Shown here one piece after another: positions 59,148 through 64,000 of a stretch of 64,000 nt of DNA (positions are counted from its first letter, which is position 1; the number at the start of each line of letters is the position of its first letter). The translations under genes and the position numbers were made by a program. This DNA comes from Undaria pinnatifida (lineage: Eukaryota > Sar > Phaeophyceae > Laminariales > Alariaceae). Below the pieces are notes generated by a model that was given only the letters and a program-made list of their open reading frames with translations, was not told the origin of the DNA and ran no database searches. The stretch spans positions 3,498,206 to 3,562,205 of the forward strand of contig JABAKD010000021.1 of assembly GCA_012845835.1 (NCBI GenBank), in the 5' to 3' direction.

Positions 59148-59362
59148 ATTTTATAGTTTCCGCGCACAAACTGACTAAAATCACCCTGTTGACCCTAATA
59201 GCTACACTGTAGTTGTAAGGGGAGTCGCCGACCTATATCCTTAATGATGACACACAACTCGTAATGCGCGCGATCGGAGTATCACACACAGCTTGCAAAG
59301 ATGAGTTTCGACGAAATCTCCGATCTCACAGCTGGAGTGTATTTTCATTTTTTATAATAAAA
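59148..59362 (+). repeat. 5'-truncated R1 copy
   Basis: Starts 'ggattttatagtttccgcg', at the same point as the 30132 copy, and ends 'tcattttttataata'. The small frame reads MSFDEISDLTAGVYFHFL. Confidence 0.9.
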
Positions 59363-61595
59363 AAACAAACCGAAAGACCAACATTATAGGTTCAACCCCA
59401 AGCACGGACGACATTGTCACAATATTATACCGGGAATCTTGCGGGAATACATGAAACAGCAACGTTGTGACAAGAAAGCGGGTATTGGTACGGAATCAAA
59501 CTGTAAATTGCCGAAAAAGACGAATTCGTACCAGCAGCGATGCTGTTGCTGTTCGGCGGTGTTCTCTCGGTAATATTTGACATACCGAGTCAATTTCGTT
59601 TTCGGCCTTTAGAATAACGTAACAACGACCGATTCTTTGCTTGTTTGTGGTGTGGGAACGTTTCAGCTACCGCTACCTTGCCCCTCTTCTACGAACACGT
59701 ACCATGTACGGGAATATGGTACCTGGTAGATGCTTGCATAATGCGGCCACTCGATAAATATATATTTTTTGTATTTAACCAGCGCATTACATTTTCCGTG
59801 TCCCACTACATGTATGCATTTTTTCTTGCGGTCCACCAGCTCTAGCAGGGTGATCCACCAGTCATTTAATATTTTGATCCACTAGCGCGGTGATCCGCCA
59901 GCTACTTTTATCGATAAGATCCAACAAGCATGGTGATCCACTTACAATGCACGCGTACATTACTACCGTGTTGGAAGCGCCCGCACGCTTCGGGGTACTA
60001 GCCAAGGTGCTTGCAGTACCCGCCGGATCCACGACGGCGTGCGGGCTCGCGTGCGTACGGACGACGGTGAGCACCCGGAGTACGTCGCACAGGGGCTTCA
60101 GCAGGGTGGGCGTGCTATTTTAGCCTTTTGCTCGCTTAGATCAGTAACACACAATACCTGGTATTGTTTTATTTTTCAAAATCCTTTCACCCCAATGACG
60201 TCACCACGACGTCATCAGGGGGCTTCGAGAAATCGGCATACGAAACTCGTCCGAGGGGGAGCGCTATGTATACGTACACCGTCACATACGGTACGCGAGT
60301 TGCGCGAACGAACTTCTTTGAGGTCATGTGCCGGGCGAGATGCTGAGCTTCTCCTGTTGAGGAGCCCACAAACTCCTGCTACACCCTTATGTTGATGGTG
60401 TGGGATGACTCGGAGGGCAAGCGGCACTCCCGGGTGATTTTTTTTGGAAAGTTCAACCATCCTGCAAAAGAGGATGCGTCCTGTCTGTCACGTGCTCGGT
60501 GCACAAATACCACGTGTCACGCTACAGGAAAAAAAAAATCCATCGCGAAAAAAGTGACGTCACCAAAAGCAAGAGAAGGGGCAAAGCAGCATTCGCGGGT
60601 GACAAAATAAAAAGTTGGACGCCGGTGAACGATACTGCTGTAAAAGGGTTATCTGCTGTCACGTACTCTGCACAGACACCACGGGGTACATACCATTAAC
60701 ACCATAGATCAGCAGCCAATGCCACAAAACAGCAGGCACCCGTGGCTAGGAGAAGAAATCCAAACTTCCGAACTCCAAACAACAAAACCTGCCAAGACGA
60801 GATTCGATGGACTCCTCATTTTTTTTCACAGCTGAAGTAATAATATTTACGAATGCAAGTCAAGTGTGAGTTTGGTTTCGTCACACTATTATTGAAATAG
60901 ATAGTAGACCGATATTCAGCTTCGCAAGCTGCGCACGCGACATTTTTTCGTAGGATGACCAAGTTGCACGTGCATGTAGCAGGTGCGGCGCAATGAAGCG
61001 TGATGGCGAGCCGCACTGATACAAGTCGAGCCGGGCCGGGCTGAATTTAGTGGAATCGAATCTACCGTCGACTGAGATACCCAACCGAAGATGCTTCATT
61101 TAGGCACGATGCGTTGTGGGTTGCGATTCCTGAGGGGGGTCGGGGGGGGGGGGGGGGTTCATTGACACCAACTCTTGTTCGTGTCGTTTATTGTTGTTTT
61201 ATTGTTCGCCGTTTGTTGTTGTTTTATAGCTTCGTTTTTCTTTTCTATAACAGTTTTCCTTGTTTCGTCTTTTGCGTTTCGTTGTATAAAACCACACCCC
61301 AACAGAGCTGCGGCCGATAGAGCGACGACCGAAGAGTTGAGCCATGGGAATAAAGGATCGAGAGGACCAATGGAATCGATCAGTTTGAACGAAAAAAAAA
61401 ATGTAACTAACTAAACTGACCAAACAAGTAAAAATAACAAACTAAAGCGACCAATCAAAATCACCAATTGGAACGATTCAAAGCGACCAATCGACAAGAC
61501 CAATCAATCAAAACGTCCAATCTATACCACCAACCGAAACAACGTATTTTCTCAAAAACGACCAAAACGTCCACCAACAAGACGACGCGACGGAT
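59363..61595. other. No gene recognised
   Basis: A few more GTACGA words at 59480-59540. 'tgacgtca' type words (CRE-like) at 60195, 60207 and 60554 are too few to call a promoter. Poly-G at 61140-61157. Confidence 0.4.
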
Positions 61596-63774
61596 CTACC
61601 AACGGACGGAAAACAACGGTCCCCTTTCCAACTTCTGACCCACCTCCTCCTGTTTCCCACCCCTCGTGCCCCCCCCGGCTCCGCCATCTCCCGTGACCAC
61701 GCCGTCCACAGGCGCTGCAGCGGGCGAAGGCCATAGCGGTCTTTTCTTTGCGCCTCCGCCGCTCCAGACAAGCTTTTTCTTTCCCAGGTCAGGTTTTTCC
61801 GGCGCCTTGGCACCACCCCCGCCGCTACCACCGCCTCCCCCAGGGGCAGCAGTAGGTCGAGCTTTGTCCCACCGTGGGCGCCTGGGGACCTCCCCGGTCG
61901 GGGTGGTGGTGTTGCTGTTGTTGTTGCTGTTCGTGCTGGTGCTGCTTGGGACGAAGAGCCCACCGAACTTCGCGGCGCCCATAACCGAGTGTTGGCTCCT
62001 GCTCCTGACTTGCGCCGCCCCGGCGTCTCCCGCCCCCGCCGCCACCGTAGACTGCCCACCCCGCCCTCCTCCTCCTCCTCCTCCTCCTCCCTCGTCCGCC
62101 TTCTCTTTGTCTTCGCCCAGGACTCCGCCGGATACCCACTGTCCGTCGACGAACCCGACGGTTGGGGGGGAGGAACGACCCTGTTCCCTCCGACCCGGAC
62201 CGGTAGCGTCTCTGCGCCCGTTCCCAGCCTCCTCCTGGCGCCGCCCCCACCGCTCTTGAGAGCCACCGCACGGCCGCCGTCGAAAGTCGTGGTCTCGGCT
62301 ACGGCTGCTTCCGCGCCTGCCACCACCCCCAATCCCACCCGTACCCCGGTCTTCCCGACCGCGTCCGTACGAGCGATCGCTGGAATCGTTGCGGTATTGA
62401 TCGCGTCGGCCTTGAGAAACGTTATCACTGCCACCCGCACCACCGTCCCTGTCGCTGCCGCCACCGCCGACACCGCTCAGGCTTCTTTGCCCCCCAACGT
62501 AAGGCCTACTTCGTCCTCCATCACCTCTGTCACCGCCATATCGAGGTCTAGCATAATCGTCCTCGCGGTGTCGGTCTCTGCCCCCACCACCACCACCACC
62601 GCCAGTGCCATAACCACCCCCGTCTCTACAGCGTCGCTCTTCCCTCGAGCCAGCGCCCCCGCGCTTGTCTCTGTCAACAGCGCCCCTCCCGTACCGCTGA
62701 CCTCCACCACCGCTGTCGCCGCCACCCCGCCCCCCGGATCCCCGGTAACCTCGATCGTCTTCCCGCCGAGAATATGAGTACCGTTCTTTGGAACGGTCGT
62801 GGCGAGAACATCCATACCGTTCGTTGGAATGGTCCCGGGGCGGTCGGCGGTCTCCTTCCCCAGACCTCCCACCTCTATCACCATCACCATCACGGTTACC
62901 GTCGCGGGAGGCGTAACCACGACCGCGCGGGTACCCACCCTGTTCCCGTTCTCTCTCGCGGTCTCGGTTGGAACCGTCACGCGGTGGCGGCGGCGACTTA
63001 CCTTTACCACCAACGCTATCCCTTCTCCTTTCGGCGTCTCTGCCCTGTTCCCGTTCATTGTTGTTATCCGTTTTATTTTCGCGATCCCTGCCACGTCCCC
63101 TGCCGCTATTCCCACCTCTTTTCCTTTCGGTACCCCTTTCCCCCCCGCGATCCCTACGGTCGCGTTCTCTTTCGCTGTCCCTATCCCCATCCTTAGCCCT
63201 TTCCCTTTCGCTTTCCCCGCCCTCGTCTTTTTCCGTGCCGTTATCCTTATCTCCGCCACCGGGGCTGTCAGCTCGTCGTCTCCTGGGTTCGTCATCGCCT
63301 CCACTGCCACCTCCACCACCGCCAGCACCACCACCGCCACCTTTCGGCAGGGAGGAGCCTCTGCTTCCCCGCAACCTTTCTCTGGCTAGGCGCCGACCGG
63401 CGTCGCGGAACGAAGAGCCCTTGCTCTCGCCTTCGCCCTCACCGGTATCCTCGCCTTGCTGGTTCCGTCGCCCCCCACCTTTACTGCCGCTGGCGTTGCC
63501 GCCGCCGTTACCACCGCCATTACCCTTTCCCTTGCCATCGTCTTGCTCGTGTCGCTTATGCCCACCGTCTGCGCTGCCATGGCCACTTCCGCCGCCGCCG
63601 TCACCGCCGTCGCTGACACTGCTACCGCTAGCGTCTCCTCCGGAGCGGCGAGAGTCGTCCGCAGTTCGTTGCGCTTTCCTCTCCCGGCGGTTGATGTTGG
63701 CGTTGGTGTCGTTGTCGCTGCTGCTGTTGCCGTTGCTGCTGCTGCTACTGCCACTGCCACTACTGCCGCTGCTG

Positions 63775-63826
<52 letters not shown>

Positions 63827-64000
63827 GAGCGCGGACGTCGGAGCCGGCATCCTCACCACTGCCACCGCCACCGAGACCGCCACCTCTCCCTCGTGGCAAC
63901 GCCTTATCACCATTGTCCCTGATTTTTTCGACGAGCTCAGAAATATCGGGATTGGTGCCACCCCCGCCGCTGATAGCATTATCGTCACCGTTGCCGCGGC
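61596..64000 (-). CDS. Arg/Ser/Gly-rich protein, 3' part of gene (runs off the right edge)
   Basis: One minus-strand frame is open from the window edge to TAG at 61596-61598, at least 800 codons, with no true ATG inside, so the start lies beyond 64000. From the edge it reads 'ISGGGGTNPDISELVEKIRD', then poly-Ser, then a long R/D/E/S/G region with many RD, RE and RS pairs, including 'ERYGCSRHDRSKERYSYSRR', then a Gly/Pro-rich end with 'PRRPRWDKARP' and 'KKKLVWSGGGAKKRPLW'. Such charged, disordered composition is typical of nuclear RNA-processing proteins (SR-like, RGG-like), but I recognise no folded domain and assign no specific family. Aromatic and Asn residues scattered through the low-complexity sequence argue for real coding in this frame. 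Other frames are also long because the DNA is GC-rich and repetitive. Confidence 0.65.
63768..63826 (-). repeat. (GCT)n encoding poly-Ser in the RS/RG protein
   Basis: About 19 near-perfect GCT triplets on the plus strand, AGC (Ser) in the coding frame. Likely length-variable. Confidence 0.93.

Overview
This window is eukaryotic nuclear DNA, most likely from a brown alga or a close stramenopile relative. The evidence is spliced genes with GT-AG introns, very high repeat content, long microsatellites, tRNA-derived SINEs, MITE-like elements, and an NB-ARC gene carrying tetratricopeptide repeats instead of plant-type LRRs, an architecture described in brown algae. No prokaryotic organisation (operons, ribosome binding sites) is visible. 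All family calls are by eye, without database searches.

Three genes can be supported. (1) Positions 6208-9806, plus strand: a two-exon NLR-like gene. Exon 1 encodes a helical domain resembling the HeLo/MLKL N-terminal bundle; exon 2 encodes NB-ARC plus C-terminal TPRs. The splice phases match and give about 899 residues. (2) Positions ~25852-38697, plus strand: a TTLL1-type tubulin polyglutamylase in at least ten exons with matching phases throughout; the first exon was not found. (3) Positions 61596-64000, minus strand: the 3' part of an Arg/Ser/Gly-rich protein running off the right edge. Two broken transposon genes are also visible: a Ty1/copia integrase fragment (2528-2902) and a BED-finger, hAT-like transposase fragment (48919-49503).

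The rest is repeats. 4251-5642 is a triple 464-bp tandem array. 12-18 kb holds poly-C tracts, a long-TIR MITE, several copies of a retroposon-like family (R1/R2 here) and a 269-bp MITE with a 4-bp target duplication inside an R1 copy. 21.3-22.9 kb and 54.5-55.2 kb are minisatellites built on perfect 16-bp palindromes. 42.8-52.2 kb holds a minisatellite and a MITE family with a shared core. 56-58 kb holds two copies of a tRNA-derived SINE.

The most unusual feature is the TTLL1 gene. Its introns contain repeated, degenerate copies of exon fragments. Each copy spans a splice junction together with neighbouring intron, and the copies are spaced by microsatellite arrays. Exon F has three copies of its 5' half upstream and three copies of its 3' half downstream; exon G has three upstream copies, exon H two upstream, exon B one upstream and exon E one downstream. 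The intact exon therefore sits at the end of, or between, decaying copies of its own edges. I know of no standard name for this pattern.
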